Positions 7,262 through 16,339 of a stretch of DNA of 64,000 nucleotides are shown here, piece after piece (the first letter of the stretch is position 1; each line of letters starts with the position of its first letter). The stretch comes from Gammaproteobacteria bacterium (GTDB lineage: Bacteria; Gemmatimonadota; Gemmatimonadetes; Longimicrobiales; Gaopeijiaceae), in contig JAPPHB010000082.1 of the NCBI GenBank assembly GCA_028821195.1, forward strand, positions 8,308 to 72,307, in the 5' to 3' direction. The notes below the pieces were generated by a model that was not told the DNA's origin, ran no database searches, and saw nothing but the letters and a program-made list of their open reading frames with translations. The position numbers and the translations under genes are program-made.

Positions 7262-8586
7262 AGCAGTACGCTCAGCGGCTTCTCCAGGATGTCCTTCAGC
7301 GTCGCCAGGAAGCGAGCTCCCTGGGCCCCGTCGATGATGCGGTGGTCGCAGCTCATGGTCATGCGCATGCGGGGCCGGACGGTGACCCGGCCATCGAGCG
7401 CCACCGGCCGCTCCTCGACCGCGCCCACCGCCAGGATTCCGGCCTCGGGCGGGTTGATGACCCCGGTGAACTGTTCGATGCCGAACATCCCCAGGTTCGA
7501 GATCGAGAAGGTGGAGCCCGTATACTGATCGGGCTTCAGGCGCTTCGCCCGGGCCAGCGACGCCAGCTCCTTCACCTCGTTGGAGATATCCGCGATCGGG
7601 CGCGCGTGCGCATCGCGCACCACCGGAGTAATGAGCCCGTCGTCGATGGCCACCGCGACGCCGATGTGGACGCGGTTGTGCCGGCGCACATGGTCGCCGC
7701 CCCACCAGGCGTTGCACTCGGGATGGCGGGCCAGCCCGAGCGCCGTCGCCTTGATGACGATGTCGTTGAAGGAGATGCGCGCGCCCAGTTCGAGCTCGTT
7801 GAACTGCTGGCGCAGCTCGGTCGCCCGGGCCATGTCGGCATCGGCCGTGAGGAAGAAGTGCGGTACCGGCCCCAGGGACTCGACCAGCCGGCGCGCGATC
7901 GTCTTGCGGATCTGGGTGAGCGGAACGTCCACGAAGTCCTCGCCCGGGACATCCGGCATGGGCGCGGAAACCGTCGCCGTTGCGGCGGCCAGGGCGGCCT
8001 CGATGTCGCGCTTGACGATTCTGCCTCGCGGCCCGGATCCCACGACTGTTTCCAGACGGAGGCCTGCCTCGCGCGCCAGGCGGCGGGCGACGGGTGACGC
8101 CCTCAGTCGCCCGCCGTCCTGGCGGACCTCCGCGGCAGGGGCGGCCGAGGTGTCCGGCCGGACGGCGGGAGGTGTGGGCTGCGGCGCGGGGGGCGGAGTG
8201 ATCGGAGGAGGCGTTGTGGCAGGCACCGCGGGGGAGGGAGGCGTCGCCGTTGGCGCTGCCGTCCGAGCCGGCTCTTCCTCCACCTCGGTGGCCAGCGATG
8301 CGGTCGAGGCCGGCGCAGCGGCCGCCACCAGCGCCGACACGTCTTCGTCCGTGGCCGCGATCACCGCGATCACGTCTCCCACGGGCGCCGCCTGTCCCTC
8401 GCTCAGCAGGATGGCGCGCAACACGCCGTCGCCGCGCGCGACGAGCTCCATGGTCGCCTTGTCGGTCTCGATTTCGGCCAGCAGGTCGCCGGCCTCGACC
8501 TGGTCGCCCTCCGCCTTGAGCCACTTGACGACCTGCCCCTCCTCCATGGTGGGCGAGAGGGCTTCCATGTGCACTTTGGTGGCCAT
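7258..8586 (-). CDS. pdhC: Pyruvate dehydrogenase E2, dihydrolipoamide acetyltransferase
   Basis: 442 residues. N-terminal lipoyl domain with the lipoyl lysine in [11 protein letters not shown] (Lys43); an Ala/Pro/Thr-rich linker; a peripheral subunit-binding domain ([14 protein letters not shown]...[12 protein letters not shown]); then the catalytic acyltransferase domain ending in [16 protein letters not shown], with the active-site His and Asp. It transfers the acetyl group to CoA. It is the last gene of lipA-pdhA-pdhB-pdhC, 58 bases after pdhB. A 2-oxoacid complex other than pyruvate is possible but less likely. Confidence 0.93.
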   Translation of the reverse strand: MATKVHMEALSPTMEEGQVVKWLKAEGDQVEAGDLLAEIETDKATMELVARGDGVLRAILLSEGQAAPVGDVIAVIAATDEDVSALVAAAAPASTASLATEVEEEPARTAAPTATPPSPAVPATTPPPITPPPAPQPTPPAVRPDTSAAPAAEVRQDGGRLRASPVARRLAREAGLRLETVVGSGPRGRIVKRDIEAALAAATATVSAPMPDVPGEDFVDVPLTQIRKTIARRLVESLGPVPHFFLTADADMARATELRQQFNELELGARISFNDIVIKATALGLARHPECNAWWGGDHVRRHNRVHIGVAVAIDDGLITPVVRDAHARPIADISNEVKELASLARAKRLKPDQYTGSTFSISNLGMFGIEQFTGVINPPEAGILAVGAVEERPVALDGRVTVRPRMRMTMSCDHRIIDGAQGARFLATLKDILEKPLSVLL

Positions 8587-8644
8587 CGACTAGCCTCGGG
8601 TGGTCGGATCGACGGTTACGTCGCGTCGGATGGCGCGGCCAGGG

Positions 8645-9625
8645 TCAGTTGCGGTAGAGAACCTTCCTGCACGCATCCACGACTCGAGCCGCGTCGGGTT
8701 TCGACTGCTTCTCCAGATTCCTGGCGTAGGGCATGGGCACGTCCGCCTGGGTGATTCGCTGCACCGGCGCGTCCAGATCGTCGAAGCCCTCCTCCTGAAT
8801 CAGCGCGACGATCTGCGCGCCGATGCCCGTGAACGGCCAGCATTCCTCCACGTAGACGGCGCGATTGGTCTTGTGCACGGAGCCGAGAATCGCCTCCATG
8901 TCGAGGGGACGGAGGGAGCGCAGGTCGAGCACCTCGGCCGAGACGTCCTCCTTCTCCAGCGTGCGCGCCGCCTGAAGCGCCACATGGACCATCTGTCCGT
9001 GCGAGATGATGGTGACGTCCGTACCCTCCGCCTTCACATCGGCTACGCCCAGCGGCACGACGTGCTCGCCTTCGGGAACGTCGCCGCGCGCGTTGTAGAG
9101 CAGCTCGGATTCCATCACCACCACCGGATCGTCGTCGCGAATCGCGGCCTTGAGCAGCCCCTTCGCATCCGCCGGCGTAGCGGGATTCACCAGCTTGACC
9201 CCGGGGGCGTGGACATAGTACGTCTCGCACGCCTGCGAGTGCTGCGCCGCGAGCTGCAGGGCCGACCCGTTCGGTCCGCGAAAGACGATGGGCACGTGCA
9301 GTTGCCCGTTCGTCATGTAGTGGGTTTTGGCGGCGTTGTTGATGACCTGGTCGAGAGCGAGGAACGCGAAGTTGAAGGTCATGAACTCGATGACCGGCCG
9401 GAGCCCGGCCATCGCCGCGCCCACGCCCAGCCCGGCGAAGCCGAGTTCGCTGATCGGCGTGTCCACCACCCGCGCGTCGCCGAAGCGATCGAGCAGGCCC
9501 CGGGACACCTTGTAGGCGCCATCGTACTCCGCCACTTCCTCACCCATGAGAAAAACCGAGTCGTCGCGTTCCATCTCTTCCGCGAGCGCCTCGTTGAGGG
9601 CGTCCCGGTAGGTCATGACCGCCAT
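8645..9625 (-). CDS. pdhB: Pyruvate dehydrogenase E1 beta subunit
   Basis: 326 residues from the ATG at 9625. The family opening MAVMTYRDALNEALAEEMERD and the blocks FLMGEEVAEYDGAYKVSRGL, PISELGFAGLGVGAAMAGLRPV and YVEECWPFTGIGAQI are typical. With E1 alpha it forms the thiamine-diphosphate decarboxylase. The start lies one base after the pdhA stop, with GGGGAGG upstream, so this ATG is preferred over one six codons earlier. Confidence 0.95.
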   Translation of the reverse strand: MAVMTYRDALNEALAEEMERDDSVFLMGEEVAEYDGAYKVSRGLLDRFGDARVVDTPISELGFAGLGVGAAMAGLRPVIEFMTFNFAFLALDQVINNAAKTHYMTNGQLHVPIVFRGPNGSALQLAAQHSQACETYYVHAPGVKLVNPATPADAKGLLKAAIRDDDPVVVMESELLYNARGDVPEGEHVVPLGVADVKAEGTDVTIISHGQMVHVALQAARTLEKEDVSAEVLDLRSLRPLDMEAILGSVHKTNRAVYVEECWPFTGIGAQIVALIQEEGFDDLDAPVQRITQADVPMPYARNLEKQSKPDAARVVDACRKVLYRN

Positions 9626-9626
9626 C

Positions 9627-10691
9627 TCAGCCTCCCCGCCCATCGAAGAAGAGCCTACCGTGCACGTCCATGTCGCTGTAGACGAATTCGTGGAGGCTGT
9701 CCTCGGGGGGGAGCGGCGAGCGGTCGGCGAAGTCGGCGGCGTCCTCGACCAGCTCGCGCACCTCTTCGTCCATCCGCTCCAGGCTCTCCCGGGTGAGATG
9801 CCCGCTCTGGATCAGCAGGTCGCGCAGATGGGCGATGGGGTCGTCTTCGCGAACCCGCGACTCGACCTCTTCCTTGCTGCGGTAGGTTCCCGAGACCGGA
9901 TCGGACATCGAATGGCCCTTGAAGCGATACGTCTCGGCATCCACGAACTGGGGTCCGGCACCGTCGCGCACGCGGTCCAGCAGATCTTCCATCAGTCGCC
10001 AGACCGCAAGCACGTCCTGGCCATCCACGTAGTGCGCGGGAATCCCGTGCGCCCGCGATTTCTCGACCATGGGCGTCGTGGTCACGCGGTTGAAGGCCGT
10101 CCCCATGCCGTACCCGTTGTTCTCGACGACGTAAATGACCGGCAGCTTCCAGATGGCCGCCATGTTGAGCGACTCGTGGAATGAGCCCTGGTTGACGGCC
10201 GCGTCCCCCAGGAAGCAGACGCAGACGCGGTCTTCGCCGCGGTAGCGGCTCGCCCAGGCGAAGCCGGTCGCCAGGGGGATCTGGCCACCTACGATGCCCC
10301 ATCCACCCATGAAGTTGTGCTTCGCGGAGAACAGGTGCATCGAGCCGCCCTTGCCGCCGGAGCACCCGCCGGCCCGCCCATAGAGTTCGGCCATGGCCGC
10401 GCGCGCGGAGATGCCCTTGGCAAGCGCCAACGTGTGTTCGCGGTAGGCGGAGATGGCGTAGTCGTCGGGGCGAAGCGGTCCGACGAAGCCCAGGGCAACC
10501 CCTTCCTGGCCGGTATGCAGGTGGCAGAAGCCGCCGATCTTGCCGATCGCGTAGGCTTCCTCCGCCTTCTGCTCGAACCGCCGGTATACAAGCATCTCCC
10601 GCAGGAAGCCCAGCACCTGTTCGGCCGGAAAGCCTTCAATGACGGCTGGAGCGGCGGATGTGGATGCGTCCCGCACGGCGCTGTCAGGCAT
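9627..10691 (-). CDS. pdhA: Pyruvate dehydrogenase E1 alpha subunit
   Basis: 354 residues. The ThDP-binding motif is clear: GDAAVNQGSFHESLNMAAIWKLPVIYVVENN. The regulatory-loop region KGHSMSDPVSGTYRSKEEV, around the family's phosphorylatable serine, is also present. The frame extends upstream, but the ATG at 10691 is the true start: it has GGAAGGGGGG at proper spacing, overlaps the lipA stop in ATGCCTGA, and upstream residues are non-family. It feeds acetyl-CoA into the TCA cycle with pdhB and pdhC. Confidence 0.95.
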   Translation of the reverse strand: MPDSAVRDASTSAAPAVIEGFPAEQVLGFLREMLVYRRFEQKAEEAYAIGKIGGFCHLHTGQEGVALGFVGPLRPDDYAISAYREHTLALAKGISARAAMAELYGRAGGCSGGKGGSMHLFSAKHNFMGGWGIVGGQIPLATGFAWASRYRGEDRVCVCFLGDAAVNQGSFHESLNMAAIWKLPVIYVVENNGYGMGTAFNRVTTTPMVEKSRAHGIPAHYVDGQDVLAVWRLMEDLLDRVRDGAGPQFVDAETYRFKGHSMSDPVSGTYRSKEEVESRVREDDPIAHLRDLLIQSGHLTRESLERMDEEVRELVEDAADFADRSPLPPEDSLHEFVYSDMDVHGRLFFDGRGG

Positions 10692-11802
10692 GTGCCACCC
10701 CCCTTCCATCCGCTTCCGCTGTCGAAGTACGGCGCGCCTCGATCTGGACGAGCCGGAGCCCGGGCACCTCCGCGGGCGCGGGCAGGTCGGTCTCCAGCAC
10801 GTGCCGAATCGAACCCGCCGCGCCGGCGGATACCTGGCGGGCCTGATCCTTCGCATGATAGCTGGAGCGGACCAGCGGACCCGACTCCACGTGGCGGAAG
10901 CCGAATTCCTCCTCGCCGATCCGCTTCCAGTCATCGAATTCCCCGGGCGTCACCCAGCGGGCCACGGGAATGTGCTGCAGGGACGGACGGAGATACTGGC
11001 CCAGGGTGAGAATGTCGACGCCGGCCTTGCGAAGGTCGCTCATCGCCTGCCGGATCTCGGATGCGCGCTCCCCCATCCCCAGGATGATGCCCGTCTTGGT
11101 CAGGATGCGCGGCGCCAGGCGCTTGGAGGCTCCGAGAAAGGAGATCGAGCGCCAGTAGCGGCCTCCCGGGCGTACCTCGGGGTGGAGCCGCTCGACCGTC
11201 TCGAGGTTGTGCCCGAGAATCGCCGGCCCGGCGCCCAGGACCGTCGCCAGGGCGTCTTCGTCGCCCTTGAAGTCCGGAATCAGCACCTCGACCGAGCATT
11301 CCGGCAGCCGGTCGGTAATTCTGCGTACGGTCTCGGCATAGATCGCGGCGCCGCCGTCCGGCAGCTCGTCGCGATTCACGCTGGTGATCACGACGTGCTC
11401 GAGGTCCATGGCGGCCACGGTATCCGCGACGCGCCGGGGTTCGTCCCGGTCCAGCACGGTCGGCAGTCCGTGGGCGACCGCGCAGTACTTGCACGCGCGC
11501 GTGCAGACATCGCCGAGGATCATGAAGGTGGCGGTACCGGCCTCCCAGCACTCGCCGATGTTGGGGCAGCCCGCCTCTTCGCACACGGTGTGAAGCGCCC
11601 GGCTGCGCATGAGGCGCTTCAGCCGCAGATAGTTCGGGCCCCCGGGAGAACGCACCTTGAGCCAGGACGGCTTGCGCTCGTTCGGGGATATGGTGGCGAG
11701 GCCCTCGTGGGCGCGTATGCGTGAAGTGCCCTTGGGCGTGACGGTGCCCGTGTCCTTCCGCGCCGGCGCGTATCCCTTCCAGGCTTTGAGGGGCTGGCTC
11801 AA
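10684..11802 (-). CDS. lipA: Lipoyl synthase LipA, radical SAM
   Basis: It inserts two sulfurs into protein-bound octanoyl groups to make lipoate, the cofactor of the E2 encoded downstream. The auxiliary cluster cysteines are in CEEAGCPNIGEC, the radical SAM CxxxCxxC is CTRACKYC, and the C-terminal RSSYHA ligand motif is present. The family core begins at KPSWLKVRSPGGPNYLRLK. The start is uncertain: I chose a TTG at 11802 with GGAG upstream; an ATG at 11916 would add 38 residues of atypical sequence. It heads the pdh operon, tying lipoylation to its main client. Confidence 0.93.
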   Translation of the reverse strand: MSQPLKAWKGYAPARKDTGTVTPKGTSRIRAHEGLATISPNERKPSWLKVRSPGGPNYLRLKRLMRSRALHTVCEEAGCPNIGECWEAGTATFMILGDVCTRACKYCAVAHGLPTVLDRDEPRRVADTVAAMDLEHVVITSVNRDELPDGGAAIYAETVRRITDRLPECSVEVLIPDFKGDEDALATVLGAGPAILGHNLETVERLHPEVRPGGRYWRSISFLGASKRLAPRILTKTGIILGMGERASEIRQAMSDLRKAGVDILTLGQYLRPSLQHIPVARWVTPGEFDDWKRIGEEEFGFRHVESGPLVRSSYHAKDQARQVSAGAAGSIRHVLETDLPAPAEVPGLRLVQIEARRTSTAEADGRGVAHA

Positions 11803-11960
11803 CCTCGAGTTCTCCGTCGCTCGTTCCCTTGAGCCGGACCCGGATCGGCCCCCCGGGGATCGCAATTCTGGCTGGTCAGGGCCCGCCGGCAAATGCGGGC
11901 CGCGAAGGGTCTCCATCCCGGGTTTCGGCACGATTTGCGCGTCCCGGTGCGTAGCTTGGA

Positions 11961-11990
11961 ATGATAAAACCCCGACGCTTTCTACGGCAA
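11961..11990 (-). promoter_or_regulatory. Candidate sigma70-type promoter for lipA-pdhABC
   Basis: On the minus strand TTGCCG (11990-11985) and TATCAT (11966-11961) are separated by 18 bases. They lie in the 257-base gap after the DUF819 gene, so the lipA-pdh operon probably has its own start near 11953. Confidence 0.5.
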
Positions 11991-12059
11991 CGGAGCACGC
12001 CGGTGCGGGGCATGCTCCGGCACCCGTCGACAGACTCCCCCCCGGCATTCGATCGGCCG

Positions 12060-13235
12060 TTAGAAGCCGAATCCCCGTAGCGCCCCCGCGATGCCCATCC
12101 CTGCGTACGTACCCAGCGCGTAGCCGAGGAGACCCACCAGAATGCCCGGCAGAATGAGGGATCGCCATCCCCCCGCCACCGCTACCGCGAGTGCGCTACC
12201 GGGTCCTCCCACGGATGCCTGGGAAGCTACGCACAGCGTGCCGATGTCCACGCGCAGGAAGCGGCCCGCCAGGAAGAGCAGCACTCCGTGGACGGCGACG
12301 ACGAAGAAGGCGTAGAAGAGCACCTGGACGCCCACCGCGAGCACTTCCGCGATCCGCGAGTAGATGCCGATCACCACAAAAAAGAACAGCAGCGCGAGGT
12401 TGCCGAGCTGGAGCGCGCCCCGTTTCGCTCCGGATGGCATGACGTGGCCCGCAACAAGGGCCAGCGTCGTGAGCCAGAGTACCGGATTGATTCCGGGAGT
12501 GATGGCCGCGACGGCCCGGGACGCGATCACGATCGCGAATCCTGCCGCGACCAGGATGGCCACCTGATGGGTGGACACCGATGCGTCGGCGAAGAGCGGA
12601 TGCGCGGATTCGTCGTCGTCGGGGCTCGAGTCCTGCGAGGAATGGTCTGTCGCCGAACCCGGTGTGACCGCTTCCGATGAAGCCGGTGCCGGGTAGTAGC
12701 GCCCGATCCATCGGGGCAGCACCACGCATGCCGCCAGCCAGAGACCGGTGACGACGTTGTCCGCGGCGGTGGCGCCCACGAAGAGCGCGTCGGACATGTC
12801 GACCGCCCGGCTGACCGCGGTGAAGTTCAGCGATCCTCCCGAATAGGTCCCCGTGAGCGCTCCCGCCAGCTTCCACGTCTCGTCGCCGACGGCATTCCCG
12901 AACAGGAACGCCCCCGCGAACGCCCCGAGGGCCGTGCCCGCCACCGCGATGCCGAACGCGACCAGCATGGCCCCGCCGGCCTTCCGCAGGTCGGCCAGGT
13001 TGACCGCCAGAAGCAGCCACACGATGGCCAGATCGGTTACGGCGCCGGTGATCGCCTGGTAGATGGGCGACGCCGCAGGCACGAGCCCCGTGTTGGAGAG
13101 AACCCCGCCAATGGCGATGGCGAGCAGGGTGGCTCCCAGCTTCCAGAGCCCGGGCACCCGGCGCCGCTCCAGCCAGAGCGCCAGCACCACGACGCCCGCA
13201 ATGGTGGCGACGAGCGCAAGAGGGGACTCGATCAC
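12060..13235 (-). CDS. DUF819 family integral membrane protein
   Basis: 391 residues with about ten to twelve hydrophobic segments and a charged cytoplasmic loop in the middle (about 190-210). The DUF819 signature LTGTYSGGSLNFTAVSRAVDMSD, followed by GATAADNVVTGLWLAACVVLPRWIG, is clear. Family members resemble glutamate or keto-acid permeases, but no substrate is established. The start is a GTG at 13235 with no strong ribosome site. It lies upstream of lipA on the same strand but is separated by a gap with its own promoter. Confidence 0.85.
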   Translation of the reverse strand: MIESPLALVATIAGVVVLALWLERRRVPGLWKLGATLLAIAIGGVLSNTGLVPAASPIYQAITGAVTDLAIVWLLLAVNLADLRKAGGAMLVAFGIAVAGTALGAFAGAFLFGNAVGDETWKLAGALTGTYSGGSLNFTAVSRAVDMSDALFVGATAADNVVTGLWLAACVVLPRWIGRYYPAPASSEAVTPGSATDHSSQDSSPDDDESAHPLFADASVSTHQVAILVAAGFAIVIASRAVAAITPGINPVLWLTTLALVAGHVMPSGAKRGALQLGNLALLFFFVVIGIYSRIAEVLAVGVQVLFYAFFVVAVHGVLLFLAGRFLRVDIGTLCVASQASVGGPGSALAVAVAGGWRSLILPGILVGLLGYALGTYAGMGIAGALRGFGF

Positions 13236-13286
13236 GGGGGGCTGACGCCCCTGGCCGGCTGCGGTGCCGGCCGACGTCCTTCGGAA

Positions 13287-14045
13287 CTATCCACCGGCCC
13301 GAGCCTCTGCCGCCTCCCTCATCTCCGCGAGTGGGATGGCGTGCATGGAGTACTCCTCGAGCCCGCGCGCCCGTTCGCTTTCCCACGCCTCCATGAATCG
13401 GGCGTAATAGGCGTTGGCTCCGTCACTATCGCCGAGTTCGGAGGCCGCCCGCGCCGCCGCGCCGAGGAGGAGCAGGTGGCTGGGTGCGTCGGCCAGCGCC
13501 CTTTCGGCCACGTCCCGGGCGATCTGGTAGTCCCCGTCCAGAGAATGCAGCAGGGACACGTGGTAGTGGCCGTCCTCATCCAGGGGAACTACCAGGCCGT
13601 AGGCGTCAAGCGCCATCGGCAGAAACGCCAGCGCCTCGGCGGTGTCCCCGGCTGACGCCGCCCGCATGATTCGATCGTACAGCCGATCGGCCGCCTCTCG
13701 CGGCGTCATGGAGCTCAGATCCGGAGGCGTCCCGGCAGCGGGCATCAAGCCCGCCGCGGGGTTGGGGCGCGGCGCCTCCTCCGGCTCATCCCGTGCCAGC
13801 GCCCAGTACCCGGCGCCGATGATCAGCACGCCGGCGAACACGCCGGTGGCCCAAAGCACCCTCCTGCCGCCCGCGGCCGCGGCTTTCGGCCGCCGGCGCC
13901 GGAGGGGTGTGCCGCATAGGATGCAGAACGACGCTCCAGCCTGGGCGGCCTCACCGCAGGAAGGGCATTCCGGCGGTCGGATCGCCGCGCCGCATTCCGC
14001 ACAGAACCTGCCGGCGGCATCCGAGCCGCACTGCGGGCATTTCAT
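13287..14045 (-). CDS. Double zinc-ribbon, single-TM, TPR-type protein
   Basis: 252 residues. The N-terminus carries two zinc ribbons, CPQCGSDAAGRFCAECG and CPSCGEAAQAGASFCILCG; then a basic stretch, one transmembrane helix (VLWATGVFAGVLIIGAGYWAL), a Pro-rich linker and a helical TPR-like C-terminal domain. The topology suggests a cytoplasmic zinc ribbon with an exported helical domain. Function is unknown. The ATG at 14045 follows GGGGAGGATC; sequence upstream in the same frame overlaps the Nif3-like gene and is not coding. Confidence 0.75.
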   Translation of the reverse strand: MKCPQCGSDAAGRFCAECGAAIRPPECPSCGEAAQAGASFCILCGTPLRRRRPKAAAAGGRRVLWATGVFAGVLIIGAGYWALARDEPEEAPRPNPAAGLMPAAGTPPDLSSMTPREAADRLYDRIMRAASAGDTAEALAFLPMALDAYGLVVPLDEDGHYHVSLLHSLDGDYQIARDVAERALADAPSHLLLLGAAARAASELGDSDGANAYYARFMEAWESERARGLEEYSMHAIPLAEMREAAEARAGG

Positions 14046-14142
14046 GATCCTCCCCGCTTCTCCGTCATCGGTTTCTCGGCTCCTGGTCCAGGGTGACTCG
14101 CCGGCATGGCCTGGCCGGCGCAGAACGGCTTCAGACGGTTGT

Positions 14143-14895
14143 CTACAATCCTGTGGGAAAGTCGAGAAACTCCCAAGGAATGCCGAAGCGGGCCTCCAGA
14201 TGGGCGGCGAGGGCGCGCACCCCGAGGGTCTCGGTGGCGTAGTGGCCCGCATAGTACACGTTGATCCCGCATTCCATCGCATCGAAGTACGTATGATGAG
14301 CGCCTTCACCCGTGACGAGCGCATCGGCGCCCGACGCCGCCGCTTCGGCGATCATGGATCCGCCCGCTCCCGTCACTACCGCGACGCGGTGGATGTGATC
14401 AGATCCTCCATCTATAAGTCGGACTGGGGCTTCCAGAGATTCTGCCACCCGATCCCGCAGGGATTGACGGGTCTCCGAGGTCGTCCCGATCCACCCCACA
14501 TCAACGCCCTGGTAAGAGCCGAATCCCTTCTCGACTTCGATGCTCAGCGCGCGTGCGAGCAAGGCACAGTTGCCGACCTCGGGATGTGCGTCCAGGGGCA
14601 GATGAGCCGAGTAGAGACCCACCTCGTTGCGCAGCAGGGCGGACAGCTTCCGGAAACGCCTGCCGGTAACGGGAGCCGCCCCATCCCAGAAGAGCCCGTG
14701 ATGCACGAGCAGGAGGTCGCTTCCGCGCACGGCAGCGGCGTTTATGGCGGCTTCACTGGCATCCACCGCGGCACAGATGCTGCGTACTTCCGCCGTCCCT
14801 TCGACCTGAAGGCCATTGTAGGCGTTGGGATAGTCGGGGAAACCCGGCACCTGCAGGTAGCCGTCGACATACTCGACGAGCGATTCCAGCTTCAT
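14143..14895 (-). CDS. Nif3-like dinuclear metal center protein
   Basis: 250 residues of the Nif3/YbgI/YqfO family, hexameric toroids with a dinuclear metal site. Metal-ligand motifs are LLVHHGLFWDG near residue 63 and GEGAHHTYFDAMECGINVYYAGHYATE near the C-terminus. The role is not settled in any organism (annotated as GTP cyclohydrolase I type 2 homolog). The start has AGGAAGGGGG upstream. It is on the same strand as the zinc-ribbon gene, with about 97 bases between. Confidence 0.88.
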   Translation of the reverse strand: MKLESLVEYVDGYLQVPGFPDYPNAYNGLQVEGTAEVRSICAAVDASEAAINAAAVRGSDLLLVHHGLFWDGAAPVTGRRFRKLSALLRNEVGLYSAHLPLDAHPEVGNCALLARALSIEVEKGFGSYQGVDVGWIGTTSETRQSLRDRVAESLEAPVRLIDGGSDHIHRVAVVTGAGGSMIAEAAASGADALVTGEGAHHTYFDAMECGINVYYAGHYATETLGVRALAAHLEARFGIPWEFLDFPTGL

Positions 14896-15066
14896 GTCCC
14901 GGCCCCCTTCCTGATGGGGTCATGCGCACGAACGCCCGCGACGAGCAGGTGCGGTTTCAACGGGTCCCCGCAGGATCGTGGAAAAACAGCAGTCGCGTGG
15001 ACAACACGCTCCGAGTGGAGATCAGAGGGAACCGCAAAACTATGGCTTGTATGGACTTGAGAGATT

Positions 15067-15093
15067 GTCCACACTCTGTGGCAAAGTGTGGAC
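15067..15093. promoter_or_regulatory. Perfect inverted repeat built on DnaA-box-like half sites
   Basis: GTCCACACT (15067-15075) and AGTGTGGAC (15085-15093) form a perfect 9-bp palindrome around a 9-nt spacer that itself contains TGTGG. TTGTCCACA at 15065-15073 is one mismatch from TTATCCACA. It lies in the 244-base gap between bactofilin and the Nif3-like gene and could be an operator or a DnaA-binding cluster. Confidence 0.45.
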
Positions 15094-15139
15094 ACTACCC
15101 GACGGATACCGAAGTCATCGGCATCCCGCCGCCCAATGG

Positions 15140-15526
15140 CTACTTCCGGGGAGAGGGTGGTTTGGCTCCTCGGCTCCCCATCTTGACGGTCCCGTTGACG
15201 GTGGCGCCCTCCTCGAGCACGATCCGGCGGGTGTCGATATCGCCGTCGACATCACAGGACGATTGGAGCTCGAGCCGCGAAGCAATCTTCAGGCTCCCCT
15301 TGAGTCGCCCCGAGATCACCGCGTCCTGGGTGGAGATGTCGCCGACAACCGTTCCGTTCCTGCCGACGACAACGGCTTTTCCGGCCTCCACTCCCCCCTC
15401 GATCCTGCCTTCGATGCGAATCGTCCCCTCGGTCTTGCAGTTTCCGACTACGGTCATCCCGGGTCCGATGATCGAAATCGTGTTGTCCGGGGACGCGGGG
15501 GGTGACGTCGGGCGCTGTTTGCTCAT
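15140..15526 (-). CDS. Bactofilin (polymer-forming cytoskeletal protein)
   Basis: 128 residues from the ATG at 15526 (a TTG at 15583, directly after the upstream stop, is an alternative). Short Pro/Ser-rich tails flank a central bactofilin beta-helix of repeating hydrophobic turns, for example GMTVVGNCKTEGTIRIEGRIEGGV and GTVVGDISTQDAVISGRLKG. Bactofilins polymerise without nucleotide at the membrane and localise cell-wall enzymes. It directly follows an M23 endopeptidase gene, the common genomic partner, which suggests local peptidoglycan remodelling. Confidence 0.92.
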   Translation of the reverse strand: MSKQRPTSPPASPDNTISIIGPGMTVVGNCKTEGTIRIEGRIEGGVEAGKAVVVGRNGTVVGDISTQDAVISGRLKGSLKIASRLELQSSCDVDGDIDTRRIVLEEGATVNGTVKMGSRGAKPPSPRK

Positions 15527-15586
15527 CCTGGTGTTTCCCTTACTGGAAGTTTGGGTGGAGTCAATGGAAGCGGGTTCCGGCAACCA

Positions 15587-16339
15587 TCAAGGTCGCACAA
15601 GGATCGTCAACGGATCGACGGGTTCGTTGTTTCGAAGGACTTCGAAGTGAAGGTGCGGAGCCGTCGACCGGCCCGTTGATCCACTCAATGCAATGACCTC
15701 GTTCTGGCGCACCAGGTCTCCGCCTTCCACAAACGTCATGGAAGCATGGGCATATAAGCTGGTGTATCCGTCGCCGTGGTCAAGGCGTACAAACCGCCCG
15801 TAGAGCGGATCTTCTCCCGCTTCGGCTACGACGGCTGCGCCCGCCGCGCGGATGTAGGAGCCAGTGGGAACAGCGATGTCCAGGCCTGGATGTTCCCCTA
15901 CCATGCCTTCCATCAGGGTCTGGGTCACAAAGCCTCTTTCCGTGAGCGGCCAGCTGGTGGGCCTGGCTTCGTCCACGAGCGACCGACCGGCGTTTGCCGC
16001 GTTCCTTGTCGGCGGAAGCCACAGGTCCGAGAGCGCGGTTGGGCGGGCTCCAAAGAGTTCCGCAATCCGCCGGTAGCGTGCTTCCACCGTGTCGATGTGC
16101 GCGCCCAGCTCCCGAAGCCCTTCCGCCTGGGCTGCCAGCGAGTCCGACATGATGTCCACGCGATGCGTGGTCACCGCAACGCCGGCCGCGTAGCCCGCGG
16201 AAAGCAGTCCAATCAGCCCGAGCGAAACCAGTACAGCGTGGGTCGCGGTCAATTCATAGCTCTGGGCATCCGCCGAGTCGTCGGCGAGCAACATGACCGT
16301 TAGAGCCCGACGGTTTCGAGACTTTCTATTCCAGAACAT
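15587..16339 (-). CDS. M23 family metallopeptidase (murein endopeptidase)
   Basis: 250 residues from the ATG at 16339. A short basic N-terminus, one transmembrane helix (ATHAVLVSLGLIGLLSAGYAAGVAV), a coiled stretch, then a LytM/M23 domain with GEHPGLDIAVPTGSYIRA (HxxxD zinc ligands) and APHLHFEV (HxH). It probably cleaves peptidoglycan crosslinks while anchored in the inner membrane. The start overlaps the parB stop by 14 bases, and bactofilin follows within 60 bases, so this is one parA-parB-M23-bactofilin transcription unit. Confidence 0.9.
   Translation of the reverse strand: MFWNRKSRNRRALTVMLLADDSADAQSYELTATHAVLVSLGLIGLLSAGYAAGVAVTTHRVDIMSDSLAAQAEGLRELGAHIDTVEARYRRIAELFGARPTALSDLWLPPTRNAANAGRSLVDEARPTSWPLTERGFVTQTLMEGMVGEHPGLDIAVPTGSYIRAAGAAVVAEAGEDPLYGRFVRLDHGDGYTSLYAHASMTFVEGGDLVRQNEVIALSGSTGRSTAPHLHFEVLRNNEPVDPLTILVRP

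Noticed and set aside
6584-8524. 646-codon minus-strand frame antisense to msrA and alternate to pdhC
   Set aside because: Arg/Gly-rich chance frame overlapping two certain genes.
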